DNA from: JBLMZI01 sp050258755
GTDB taxonomy: Bacteria > Bacillota > Syntrophomonadia > Syntrophomonadales > DTU052
NCBI GenBank assembly: GCA_050258755.1
Contig: JBLMZI010000007.1
Location: forward strand, 194,396-258,395
Length of the DNA: 64,000 nucleotides
Direction: 5' to 3'
Position numbers and translations under genes: made by a program. Positions 34,078-42,057 of this stretch are shown piece by piece. Numbering within the stretch: the stretch's first letter is position 1; each line of letters starts with the position of its first letter. The notes below the pieces were generated by a model. That model ran no database searches. It was not told the origin of the DNA and was given only the letters and a program-made list of their open reading frames with translations.

Positions 34078-35525
34078 TGCCGCGCGAAGATTATGAAGTT
34101 GTGATTGGCCTGGAAGTGCATACTGAGCTGAAAACCGCCTCCAAGGCGTTCTGCGGCTGCAAGGCCGAGTTCGGCGGCGAGCCGAACACGCATGTCTGTC
34201 CGGTCTGCCTCGGGATGCCCGGGGTACTGCCGGTGATCAACCGGACCCAGGTCGAATACGCGATTCGGACCTCGCTGGCATTGAACTGCCGGGTTGCTGA
34301 GTTCTGCAAGTTCGACCGCAAAAATTATTACTACCCGGACCTGCCGAAAAACTACCAGACTTCGCAGTATGACCTGCCGATCGGCCTGGCCGGCCATTTA
34401 ATCGTTGAATTGGACGATGGACCAAAAACGATCGGTATTACGCGGGTGCACATGGAAGAGGATGCCGGGAAGCTGATTCACCAGGGAACGATTTCGACCA
34501 CGCTCACTTCCTTGGTGGACCTGAACCGGTCCGGCGTACCGCTGCTGGAGATTGTCTCCGAGCCGGATATGCGCTCTGCCAAGGAAGCCCGGCTGTATAT
34601 GGAAAAAATGCGGGCGATTCTGCTGTTCCTTGGGGTTTCGGACTGCAAAATGCAGGAAGGTTCGCTGCGCTGCGATGCGAACATTTCACTTCGGCCGATC
34701 GGGGAGACCGAACTCGGCACCAAGACTGAAATCAAAAACATGAACTCGTTCCGCGCCCTGGAGCGGGCGATCGAATTCGAAATTGAGCGTCAGGCGGATA
34801 TCCTGGACGATGGCGGCAGGATTATTCAGGAGACCCGGACCTGGGACGAAGAGCGGCAGGAGACCCTGTCCATGCGGTCCAAGGAAGAGGCGCACGATTA
34901 CCGGTATTTTCCCTGCCCGGATTTGCCGCCGCTCAAAATTGACCAGGCATGGATTGACCGGGTTTTCGCCGCACTGCCGGAACTGCCTGAAGCGGCCCGG
35001 GAACGTCTGGTCAAAGCTGGCCTGCCGGCCTATGACGCCGAGATTCTGACCTTGACCAAGGATACTCTGGATTTTTTTGATGCATGCAATGCATTGTATC
35101 CGAACCCGAAAACGGTATCGAATTGGATGATGGGGGACTATTCGAGGCTGCTGAACCAGAACGGGCTGGAACTTAAGGACAGCAAGATCACGCCGGAACG
35201 GCTGGCCCAACTGCTGAAACTGATTGAGCGTGGGACGATCAGCGGAAAAATCGCCAAAACCGTTTTTGAGGAAATGTTTGCATCCGGAGATGATCCGGAG
35301 GTGATCGTCAAGGAAAAAGGCCTGGTCCAAATTTCCGATGAATCAGCGGTTCTTGCTATTGTCCGCGATGTTATCGCGCAAAACCCCAAAGTGGTCGAGG
35401 ACTTTCGGGCTGGCAAAGAAAAAGCGATGGGCTTTTTGGTCGGGCAGGTCATGAAAGCCAGCAAAGGCAAGGCCAATCCGGAGATGGCAAACCGGCTGCT
35501 GAAACAGGAATTGGCCGGTGGCTAA
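34077..35525 (+). CDS. gatB: Glutamyl/aspartyl-tRNA amidotransferase subunit B
   Basis: A 482-residue GatB, starting inside the gatA stop. It has the N-terminal cradle (EVVIGLEVHTEL), the zinc-site region FCGCKAEFG with VCPVCLGMPG, YYYPDLPKNYQ and the HMEEDAGKL motif, and a C-terminal helical YqeY-like tail that binds the tRNA elbow. GatB phosphorylates the misacylated tRNA and uses ammonia from GatA. Last gene of the operon. A window without separate GlnRS or AsnRS is consistent with the indirect pathway but does not prove it. Confidence 0.97.
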   Translation: MPREDYEVVIGLEVHTELKTASKAFCGCKAEFGGEPNTHVCPVCLGMPGVLPVINRTQVEYAIRTSLALNCRVAEFCKFDRKNYYYPDLPKNYQTSQYDLPIGLAGHLIVELDDGPKTIGITRVHMEEDAGKLIHQGTISTTLTSLVDLNRSGVPLLEIVSEPDMRSAKEARLYMEKMRAILLFLGVSDCKMQEGSLRCDANISLRPIGETELGTKTEIKNMNSFRALERAIEFEIERQADILDDGGRIIQETRTWDEERQETLSMRSKEEAHDYRYFPCPDLPPLKIDQAWIDRVFAALPELPEAARERLVKAGLPAYDAEILTLTKDTLDFFDACNALYPNPKTVSNWMMGDYSRLLNQNGLELKDSKITPERLAQLLKLIERGTISGKIAKTVFEEMFASGDDPEVIVKEKGLVQISDESAVLAIVRDVIAQNPKVVEDFRAGKEKAMGFLVGQVMKASKGKANPEMANRLLKQELAGG

Positions 35526-35710
35526 AACCGCTGCCGGATAATATAATGAAAAGATCGGACCCGTAAAGCGCCATCGGCTCTGGCGGGCGAAACAAGCGTA
35601 ACAATGGGAATGATTGATGGTTTTTGCCCAAGTGCTTAAACCACTGAATCTGGAAGCCGGCCTTGCGGCCGAGCCGTTTTCAAGGAAGACCGAAAAATGG
35701 AGGGGAGAAC

Positions 35711-36895
35711 ATGCGGGAGGTATTTGCGTTTGACAAAGACTGGTTCCACGAGAAAGGCGCTACGGTGCAGATCGTGGATACCACTTTGCGCGACGGAGAA
35801 CAGACGGCTGGTGTGGTGTTTTCCAATCAGGAAAAGATTCGCATTGCCAAATATCTTGATGAACTGGGCGTCCATCAAATCGAAGTCGGCATTCCGGTCA
35901 TGGGCGGTGATGAGAAACGGTCCATCCGCGAGATCGTCGATATGGGTCTGAAAGCCAGCATCATGGCCTGGAACCGGGCGGTGATCAGCGACATTAAAGA
36001 ATCCATCGACTGCAATGTGGATTCGGTCGCGATATCGATTTCGACTTCCGACATTCACATCGAACATAAACTGCAGACGACCCGCAGTGATGTGCTGCGG
36101 CGGATGGCGGATGCGGTGAAATTTGCCAAGGACCACAAGCTGTATGTTTCCGTCAATGCGGAAGATGCTTCCCGGTCCGATACCGATTTTCTGGTGGAAT
36201 TCGCATTGATCGCGAAACATTGCGGGGCCAACCGGCTCCGTTTCTGTGATACGGTGGGCACCATGGACCCGCTCTCGACCTACCGAACCATCAAGATTTT
36301 GACCGAAGCGACCGGACTGGATGTGGAGATGCATACCCATAATGATTTCGGGATGGCGACCGCCAACGCGGTGGCCGGCGTTTATGCCGGCGCCAAGTAT
36401 GTCGGCGTTACCGTGAACGGATTGGGTGAGCGGGCCGGTAACGCTTCTTTGCAGGAAGTTGTCATGAGCCTGAAACACCTGATGGGTGTGGATTTGAACT
36501 TTAAAACCGAGAAATTCCGGGAAGTCGCGGAATATGTTGCCCAGGCTTCGGGACGGCTGGTTTCTCCGGCGCAGTGTATTGTCGGCTCGAACATCTTTGC
36601 GCATGAATCGGGCATTCACGGAGACGGCGTGTTGAAAAACCCGTTGAACTACGAGGTCTTTTCACCGCATGAAGTGGGATTGGAGCGCCAGATCGTGATT
36701 GGCAAGCATTCGGGAACCAGTGCGATCAAATCCAAATTCGCGGAATACGGCTATGATCTGAGTGAAGACGAAGCCCAGGAATTACTGGCGCGGGTGCGCG
36801 CAGCGGCCGTGGACCTGAAGCGTTCCCTGTTCGACAAGGAACTGGTCTTCATTCATGAGCAGTTTATGCGGGATAAGGGGAAAGAAGCCAAGTAA
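35711..36895 (+). CDS. Homocitrate synthase/Re-citrate synthase-like enzyme
   Basis: A 394-residue member of the DRE-TIM (isopropylmalate/homocitrate synthase) family, start at 35711 after GGAGGGGAG. It has the N-terminal DTTLRDGEQTAGVVF signature, metal-binding HTHNDFGMATANAV near residue 207 and GLGERAGNASLQEV, ending with GKHSGTSAIKSKF. It condenses acetyl-CoA with a 2-oxo acid. The closest look is NifV/AksA-type. No nif or lysine genes are nearby, whereas isocitrate dehydrogenase follows directly 58 bases later. That context suggests the Re-type citrate synthase known from Clostridium kluyveri and relatives, feeding 2-oxoglutarate synthesis. Homocitrate synthase remains possible. Confidence 0.85.
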   Translation: MREVFAFDKDWFHEKGATVQIVDTTLRDGEQTAGVVFSNQEKIRIAKYLDELGVHQIEVGIPVMGGDEKRSIREIVDMGLKASIMAWNRAVISDIKESIDCNVDSVAISISTSDIHIEHKLQTTRSDVLRRMADAVKFAKDHKLYVSVNAEDASRSDTDFLVEFALIAKHCGANRLRFCDTVGTMDPLSTYRTIKILTEATGLDVEMHTHNDFGMATANAVAGVYAGAKYVGVTVNGLGERAGNASLQEVVMSLKHLMGVDLNFKTEKFREVAEYVAQASGRLVSPAQCIVGSNIFAHESGIHGDGVLKNPLNYEVFSPHEVGLERQIVIGKHSGTSAIKSKFAEYGYDLSEDEAQELLARVRAAAVDLKRSLFDKELVFIHEQFMRDKGKEAK

Positions 36896-36953
36896 AACGC
36901 TTCTGAAATGTAACGAAACCTTTTATTTTTGGCGAGGCGGGGAGTTGTTGAAG

Positions 36954-38219
36954 TTGACAGGTGCAAAAATTACCGTAACCAATGGTGTGCTGAACGTGCC
37001 AGATCATCCGGTTATTCCTTTTATTATTGGGGACGGAACCGGTCCGGATATTTGGAAAGCGGCTTCGCGGGTGATGGATGCCGCAGTCGAAAAGGCATAT
37101 GGCGGCAAAAAGTCAATCGTATGGATGGAAGTGCTGGCTGGCGAAAAGGCATTCAACGAAACCGGCGAATGGCTCCCCAAGGAGACGCTGGACAAGATCC
37201 GCGAATACTTGATTGCGATCAAAGGGCCTTTGACCACCCCAATCGGTGGCGGAATCCGTTCACTGAACGTGGCTCTGCGCCAGGAATTGGACCTTTACGC
37301 CTGTGTGCGTCCGGTGAAATACTTTACCGGGGTTCCTTCGCCGGTGAAACGGCCGCAGGACACTGATATGATCATTTTCCGGGAAAACACCGAGGACATC
37401 TATGCCGGCATCGAATATCCAATGGATTCGGATCAGGCGAAAAAGCTGATTGATTTCCTTCAGAACGAGCTGGGCGTAACCAAGATCCGCTTTCCCGAAA
37501 CCTCCGGCATCGGCATTAAGCCGGTCTCACAGGAAGGCACCGAAAGACTGGTGCGGGCAGCGATTAAATACGCGCTGGCGAAGGGCAGCAAAAACGTCAC
37601 TTTAGTACACAAGGGCAATATCATGAAGTTCACCGAAGGCGCTTTTAAAAACTGGGGCTACGAACTCGCCGAGCGCGAGTTCGGGGACCGGGTGTTTACC
37701 TGGAACCAGTATGACGCCATCAAGGACCGTGATGGCGAAAAGGCGGCCAATGCAGCGCAGTCCAAGGCGGAAGCGGAAGGCAAGCTCATCATTAAGGATG
37801 CCATCGCTGACATCTTCCTGCAGCAGATCCTGACCCGGCCGAAGGAATTCGATGTGATTGCGACCCTGAACCTGAACGGGGACTATATTTCCGACGCGCT
37901 CGCAGCCCAAATCGGCGGGATTGGGATCGCGCCCGGGGCGAACATCAATTATGTGACCGGACATGCGATTTTCGAAGCCACGCACGGCACCGCACCCAAA
38001 TACGCCGATCTGGATAAGGTGAATCCGTCTTCCGTTCTGCTTTCGGGCGAAATGATGCTGCGTCATCTTGGATGGAACGAAGCGGCCGATCTGATCATGA
38101 CTTCGATGGAAAAAACGATCGCAAGCAAGGTAGTCACCTATGACTTCGCCAGACTGATGGAAGGCGCCACCGAAGTGAAATGTTCCGAATTCGCAAATGA
38201 ATTGATCAAAAACCTGTAG
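36954..38219 (+). CDS. icd: NADP-type isocitrate dehydrogenase
   Basis: A 421-residue isocitrate dehydrogenase of the E. coli Icd type. The most likely start is TTG 36954, 9 bases after GGCGGGGAG; the frame extends upstream into the previous gene without a site. Features are VIPFIIGDGTGPDIW, GPLTTPIGGGIRSLNV, substrate loop YACVRPVKYF, phosphorylatable-loop region IFRENTEDIYAGIE, metal-binding NLNGDYISDALAAQIGG and cofactor region HGTAPKYAD. It oxidatively decarboxylates isocitrate to 2-oxoglutarate. It forms a unit with the citrate/homocitrate-synthase-like gene; aconitase is not in the window. Confidence 0.93.
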   Translation: MTGAKITVTNGVLNVPDHPVIPFIIGDGTGPDIWKAASRVMDAAVEKAYGGKKSIVWMEVLAGEKAFNETGEWLPKETLDKIREYLIAIKGPLTTPIGGGIRSLNVALRQELDLYACVRPVKYFTGVPSPVKRPQDTDMIIFRENTEDIYAGIEYPMDSDQAKKLIDFLQNELGVTKIRFPETSGIGIKPVSQEGTERLVRAAIKYALAKGSKNVTLVHKGNIMKFTEGAFKNWGYELAEREFGDRVFTWNQYDAIKDRDGEKAANAAQSKAEAEGKLIIKDAIADIFLQQILTRPKEFDVIATLNLNGDYISDALAAQIGGIGIAPGANINYVTGHAIFEATHGTAPKYADLDKVNPSSVLLSGEMMLRHLGWNEAADLIMTSMEKTIASKVVTYDFARLMEGATEVKCSEFANELIKNL

Positions 38220-38264
38220 TCAAGGAAAAAACGGGCTTGCGGTAAATGCTCCCGAAAAAATCGA

Positions 38265-38313
38265 AACAGCCGGCGATTCGAAACCTGAATCGGCCGGCTG
38301 TTATTTTTTTTTG
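38265..38313 (+). terminator. Terminator of icd
   Basis: AACAGCCGG-cGATTC and GAATCg-GCCGGCTGTT form a long stem with a small asymmetry, followed by a T-rich run with nine consecutive T's. Confidence 0.88.
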
Positions 38314-38409
38314 GCAGAATCAACCGGGTTCTTAGCATGGATTCTATGGTTATGGCATTGGATAAAGCTGCGCAAGCTATGCGAAAAGCTTGATACGGAG
38401 GTTGTGCGC

Positions 38410-38736
38410 TTGAAGGAGTTTTCATTGCCGGGCGGCGTCCTTGCCACCCCTGAAGAAGTCGGGGTGAATGAGCAGCTGCATATCACTTATGACGGCCTCC
38501 TCAGCCGCCGTGGGGCGGATAAGATTTATCTTCGGGTCGGTTACGGGCAGAGCGGCCATTGGTTTGATATTCGGGATTACGAGATGCGGCATACGGAATC
38601 AGGTTGGGAGGCCTATGTGCCGATTCATCGTTCAGGCCAACTGAACTTCTGCTTTCGGGACCGGGCAGCCAATTGGGACAACAACAGCGGGCGGAACTGG
38701 GATATTTCGGTCAGCCCGAATCGATTTTCTCACTAG
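38410..38736 (+). CDS. Free-standing CBM25-like carbohydrate-binding protein, copy 1
   Basis: A 108-residue protein consisting of one carbohydrate-binding module. I prefer TTG 38410, 8 bases after GGAGG; earlier in-frame starts lie in or near the icd terminator. The sequence (LHITYDGLLS, then VGYGQSGHW, GWEAYVPI and FCFRDRAANWDNNSGRNW) matches the starch-binding CBM25/CBM53 pattern, whose conserved Trp and the NWDNN turn contact alpha-glucan. No signal peptide is present, so it should act in the cytoplasm, for example on glycogen granules. A paralogue follows after 19 bases and then a GT4 glycosyltransferase. Confidence 0.82.
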   Translation: MKEFSLPGGVLATPEEVGVNEQLHITYDGLLSRRGADKIYLRVGYGQSGHWFDIRDYEMRHTESGWEAYVPIHRSGQLNFCFRDRAANWDNNSGRNWDISVSPNRFSH

Positions 38737-38755
38737 TGAAAGGAGGTGACCGAAA

Positions 38756-39079
38756 ATGGCAAAAGCCGAAATCGAAGGCGGCGTGATTGCCACCCCGGTG
38801 CCGATTACGGCCGGCGGATCAGTGCATATCATGTATAATGGATTGTTATCGGATTCCGGTGCCGACCAGGTGTTTATGCACGTCGGCTATGGGATGGCAG
38901 ATCAATGGAACATGGTAGAGGATCAGGTGATGGAACGCACCAAATGGGGTTGGGAAGTCTTGTGCAATGTACACGGTGATCAGCGGTTTAACTTCTGCTT
39001 TAAAGACAGCGCAGCCAATTGGGATAACAATAACGGCCGCAACTGGAGCTATGAAATTCATAACGGTCAGCGGTATTAG
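38756..39079 (+). CDS. Free-standing CBM25-like carbohydrate-binding protein, copy 2
   Basis: A 107-residue paralogue of the preceding gene with the best ribosome binding site in the region, AAAGGAGGTGA. It shares GGVIATP near the N-terminus, MYNGLLSDSGADQVFMHVGYG, the Trp residues, and NFCFKDSAANWDNNNGRNW. The pair clearly arose by tandem duplication. No catalytic domain is attached and no export signal is seen. Likely role is binding of intracellular alpha-glucan, assisting the adjacent glycosyltransferase; this is inferred from context. Confidence 0.85.
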   Translation: MAKAEIEGGVIATPVPITAGGSVHIMYNGLLSDSGADQVFMHVGYGMADQWNMVEDQVMERTKWGWEVLCNVHGDQRFNFCFKDSAANWDNNNGRNWSYEIHNGQRY

Positions 39080-39137
39080 CGAATTGAGGCCAAGGAAAAA
39101 CCAGCCTTGATTGGTTCGGCTTTCATAAAACTACCAG

Positions 39138-39167
39138 AAAAGGCTCATTCTACGAATGGGCTTTTTT
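39138..39167 (+). terminator. Terminator or attenuator between CBM25-like gene and GT4 gene
   Basis: AGGCTCATTC (39141-39150) pairs with GAATGGGCTT (39154-39163, with G-T pairs), followed by a T-run. It lies 36 bases before the glycosyltransferase start, so partial read-through would set the ratio of the two products. Confidence 0.7.
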
Positions 39168-39202
39168 GTGACAGCTCGATTTTTTGCAGGAGGCTTTTTA
39201 TT

Positions 39203-40468
39203 TTGAGAGTTTTAATGCTGGCCTGGGAATATCCACCGCGGGTGGTGGGTGGACTGGCAATGCACGCATACGATCTTTCAGTGACCCTTTCGAACAATGG
39301 TCATGAGGTGTGCGTTATTACCTGCGGGAGCCCGGGTGTTCCGGTATACGAAGCGATGGACGGGGTTCAGGTTTACCGGGTTCAGCCTTATGACCTTCCA
39401 TCCCGGGATATTGTCAGATGGGCGACGCAGCTGAATGTGGCTATGCTGGAGAAGGCGGTTCAGCTTTTCAGCCAGGAAACGGAATTTGATGTGATCCATG
39501 CGCACGATTGGCTGGTGGCCTTTGCGGCCCGGGCCTTAAAGCACGCGTACCGGCTGCCGCTGGTGGTGACCATGCATGCGACCGAATATGGCCGGAACAA
39601 TGGTATTCACAACGAGGTTCAGCGTGATATCAGCAATATCGAGTGGTGGCTGACTTATGAATCGTGGCGAGTTATCTGTTGTTCCGGCTATATGAAGGGT
39701 GAACTGCAGCGGGTTTTTAATCTGCCTGAGGATAAAATTGCCCTGATTCCCAACGGGGTTTATCCTGAGCGTTTCAAACAGCTGGTGATACCGGATCATT
39801 TCAAAAGCCGGTTTGCGCTGCCGCATGAACGCATCATCTACTACGTGGGGCGCTTGGTTCAGGAGAAGGGTGTTCAGGTTCTGATTGACGCCGCCGGGAC
39901 CATCCTGGCCGGATGCCCTGACGCCAAATTCGTGATCGCCGGAACCGGGCCTTATGAGCACTACCTGAAGAGTAAAGCGCGGGACCTCGGACTTGGAGAA
40001 AAGGTCCATTTTACCGGGTATCTCAACGATGAGGACCGGGATGCGCTTTATAAACTCGCGGAAATCGCCGTGTTCCCAAGTCTTTATGAACCGTTCGGCA
40101 TTGTCGCTCTCGAAGCGATGGCCGCCGGGACCCCGGTTATCGTCTCCGATAGCGGGGGTCTTGCGGAAATAGTTCGGAATAATGAGGACGGTTTGTATAC
40201 CGCGACCGGATCCGCTCCGTCACTGGCCAATCAGGTTCTTCGGCTGCTGCACACGCCAGGGTTTGCCGGCCAAATTGCATTACGGGCCAGGGAAAAGGTC
40301 GAAGCCTGTTATGACTGGCGGGTCATTGCCCGGCAGACAGCCGAGGTCTATGAAGCGGTTTTGATGGAGAGCAAACAGCAAGGCTGGGGCGAACCGGAAA
40401 AGGCGCGGTGGAACCCGCTGAACAAACTCTTTGGCGAGCGGCGCCGGCGGAATGAGACCTTTAACTGA
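39203..40468 (+). CDS. GT4-family glycosyltransferase, glycogen-synthase-like
   Basis: A 421-residue GT-B enzyme. The start is TTG 39203, 7 bases after GCAGGAGG, giving LRVLMLAWEYPPRVVGG as N-terminus. The acceptor-side motif PPRVVGGLAMHAYDLS, the middle DVIHAHDWL, and the C-terminal donor-binding half with YVGRLVQEKGVQVLIDA, FPSLYEPFGIVALEAMAAG and E(x7)E pattern are typical. It resembles the GT4 alpha-glucan synthases/glycogen synthases of Clostridia and actinobacterial GlgM-type enzymes rather than GT5. Its CBM25-like neighbours support an alpha-glucan role. Other sugar nucleotide acceptors cannot be excluded. Confidence 0.87.
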   Translation: MRVLMLAWEYPPRVVGGLAMHAYDLSVTLSNNGHEVCVITCGSPGVPVYEAMDGVQVYRVQPYDLPSRDIVRWATQLNVAMLEKAVQLFSQETEFDVIHAHDWLVAFAARALKHAYRLPLVVTMHATEYGRNNGIHNEVQRDISNIEWWLTYESWRVICCSGYMKGELQRVFNLPEDKIALIPNGVYPERFKQLVIPDHFKSRFALPHERIIYYVGRLVQEKGVQVLIDAAGTILAGCPDAKFVIAGTGPYEHYLKSKARDLGLGEKVHFTGYLNDEDRDALYKLAEIAVFPSLYEPFGIVALEAMAAGTPVIVSDSGGLAEIVRNNEDGLYTATGSAPSLANQVLRLLHTPGFAGQIALRAREKVEACYDWRVIARQTAEVYEAVLMESKQQGWGEPEKARWNPLNKLFGERRRRNETFN

Positions 40469-40482
40469 ATTGCCAGTATAGC

Positions 40483-40511
40483 TTGAATCAGCCAACCACA
40501 TATGGTATTAT
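40483..40511 (+). promoter_or_regulatory. Predicted promoter of the tautomerase gene
   Basis: TTGAAT (40483-40488), a 17-base spacer and TATTAT (40506-40511). The expected transcript starts near 40518, before the GTG start. Confidence 0.6.
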
Positions 40512-40538
40512 CTGGGCATTCAGATGGGGGGGAGAAAG

Positions 40539-40751
40539 GTGCCGGTAATATCTCTTGAAATCGGTGAATTGACGCCGGAACAGAAAAAACAGCTCATTCG
40601 CGAACTGACGGCTTCCGCCTCGAAAATCACCTGTATTCCAGAACAAGCCTTTACGGTGGTCATCCATGAACTGAATAATCAGAATATCGGAATCGGCGGC
40701 ATCGATATCGGTGAACTGAAACGACGCTCAGCCGAGGGGAATTCTAAGTAA
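40539..40751 (+). CDS. 4-oxalocrotonate tautomerase family protein
   Basis: A 70-residue protein starting at GTG 40539, just after GGGGGGAGAAAG. This start puts Pro directly after the initiator Met (MPVISLEIGELT), as needed for the catalytic N-terminal proline of this superfamily once Met is removed. The rest (LTPEQKKQLIRELT, EQAFTVVIHELNNQNIGIGG) matches the small 4-OT type that forms oligomers. The upstream ATG at 40524 would bury the proline and is rejected. The substrate is unknown; these enzymes isomerise 2-hydroxymuconate-like enols. Confidence 0.87.
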   Translation: MPVISLEIGELTPEQKKQLIRELTASASKITCIPEQAFTVVIHELNNQNIGIGGIDIGELKRRSAEGNSK

Positions 40752-40774
40752 TTAAGAAGAGGGGCACTTCTGTA

Positions 40775-40824
40775 CGGCCTGGGATCTGAATCGGAAAACA
40801 GATCGCAGGCCGATTTTGTTTTTG
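40775..40824 (+). terminator. Terminator of tautomerase gene
   Basis: GGCCTG-g-GATCTG pairs with CAGATC-g-CAGGCC (interrupted stem), followed by GATTTTGTTTTT. Confidence 0.82.
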
Positions 40825-40933
40825 GCAGGGGTTAGAACGCCAAAGATCCCCGGCTTCATCCAAATGACGTTATAATGAGTACAACACACAAGCGCCGACA
40901 ACGATTGTAAGCCAACTTGAGGAGCGATCAATC

Positions 40934-42049
40934 ATGGATAAGCTGTCAGTGCTGGTCGTCGACGACGCACCGGCCGACAAACGGTATTTGATTGAACTTG
41001 TCAACGCGACCGGGGTTGCGGTCTGTGAGGGGACGGCTTCCACCGGTTTGCTGGCATTGGAACAGCTGAGAAAAAAGCGGTTTGACTGTGTGTTGCTGGA
41101 TGTCAGGATGCCGGAACTGACCGGGGTGGAATGCCTGAAGCGGATCAAGGCCAATCTGGCCGATATGCCGGTGATTATGGCCGGTGAGGCCGGCGGGGAT
41201 TCCAGTGATCAAATTGTTGCGGCATTGCAATACGGGTTGTTTGATTTCATCGTAAAACCGGCTACGGCGGATCGGGCCCGCGAATTTGAAGCCCTGAGCA
41301 CGCACCTTCGGCTGCTGTTCACGCAGGTTCAAGCCCTTCATCGCAGCCGTATGCTGTCGCTTCGGGAAGGAGCGGCCGCCGCGGAATTCGCCGCGGCAGC
41401 CGCGCGGGATTCGGGCGTGGCCAGGCGAATTCATGCCCAGCCATTTGACCTGCTGTTAATCGCTTCCTCAACCGGTGGGCCGAAGGCATTGGAGACCATT
41501 ATTACAAAACTCCCGGAACATATTCAAGTGCCGATTCTTTCGGTGCAGCACATGCCGCCGCTGTACACCCGAACGCTGGCTGATTCATTGAACGGAAAAA
41601 GCCGGATTCAAGTGATGGAAGCGGTGGATGGCCAACCGCTTCAGCCCGGGGTCATGCTCATCGCCCCGGGAGGGCGGCACATGCGGGTAAAAGAAAAACC
41701 GGGCGCCTCTTCCGCGCTGCCCCGCTATTGTGTTGTTATGGATGACGGCCCGGCGGTCAACGGTGTGCGGCCAGCCGCTGACGTACTTTTTGAGTCTGTC
41801 GCGCAAACCTGGCCTGGCGCAAAGGTTATCACCGTGGTGCTTACCGGCATGGGCAGTGATGGGGTGAATGGATTGCGGCAGCTGAAACAGCGCTGTGACT
41901 GCAGCTGTATGACCCAGAGCCGGACCCCCTGCGTGGTGTACGGAATGCCCCGAAGTGTCTGCGATGCCGGTCTTTCAGACGAAACCGTCGATCTGCCGGA
42001 CATCGCGGGCCGTATCGTTGAACTGGTTCTCGGCAAAAAGAATGGATAG
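40934..42049 (+). CDS. cheB: Chemotaxis response regulator protein-glutamate methylesterase CheB
   Basis: A 371-residue CheB. The receiver domain (1-125) has VVDDAPADKR, the phospho-Asp in LLDVRMPELTG and Lys in FIVKPAT. The methylesterase domain has the catalytic Ser in IASSTGGPKALE (about 177), His in VQHMPPLYTR (about 205) and Asp in LTGMGSDGVNG (about 308). It removes methyl groups from, or deamidates, chemoreceptors. GAGGAG precedes the start. No cheA, cheR or cheW are adjacent; the chemoreceptor at 29.9-31.5 kb is a plausible but unproven target. The linker is Ala-rich (GAAAAEFAAAAAR). Confidence 0.93.
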   Translation: MDKLSVLVVDDAPADKRYLIELVNATGVAVCEGTASTGLLALEQLRKKRFDCVLLDVRMPELTGVECLKRIKANLADMPVIMAGEAGGDSSDQIVAALQYGLFDFIVKPATADRAREFEALSTHLRLLFTQVQALHRSRMLSLREGAAAAEFAAAAARDSGVARRIHAQPFDLLLIASSTGGPKALETIITKLPEHIQVPILSVQHMPPLYTRTLADSLNGKSRIQVMEAVDGQPLQPGVMLIAPGGRHMRVKEKPGASSALPRYCVVMDDGPAVNGVRPAADVLFESVAQTWPGAKVITVVLTGMGSDGVNGLRQLKQRCDCSCMTQSRTPCVVYGMPRSVCDAGLSDETVDLPDIAGRIVELVLGKKNG

Positions 42050-42057
42050 GGAAAAGG

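Noticed and set aside
35636..36619. 327-codon minus-strand frame opposite the citrate/homocitrate-synthase-like gene
   Set aside because: No ribosome binding site, and the plus strand carries the DRE-TIM motifs.
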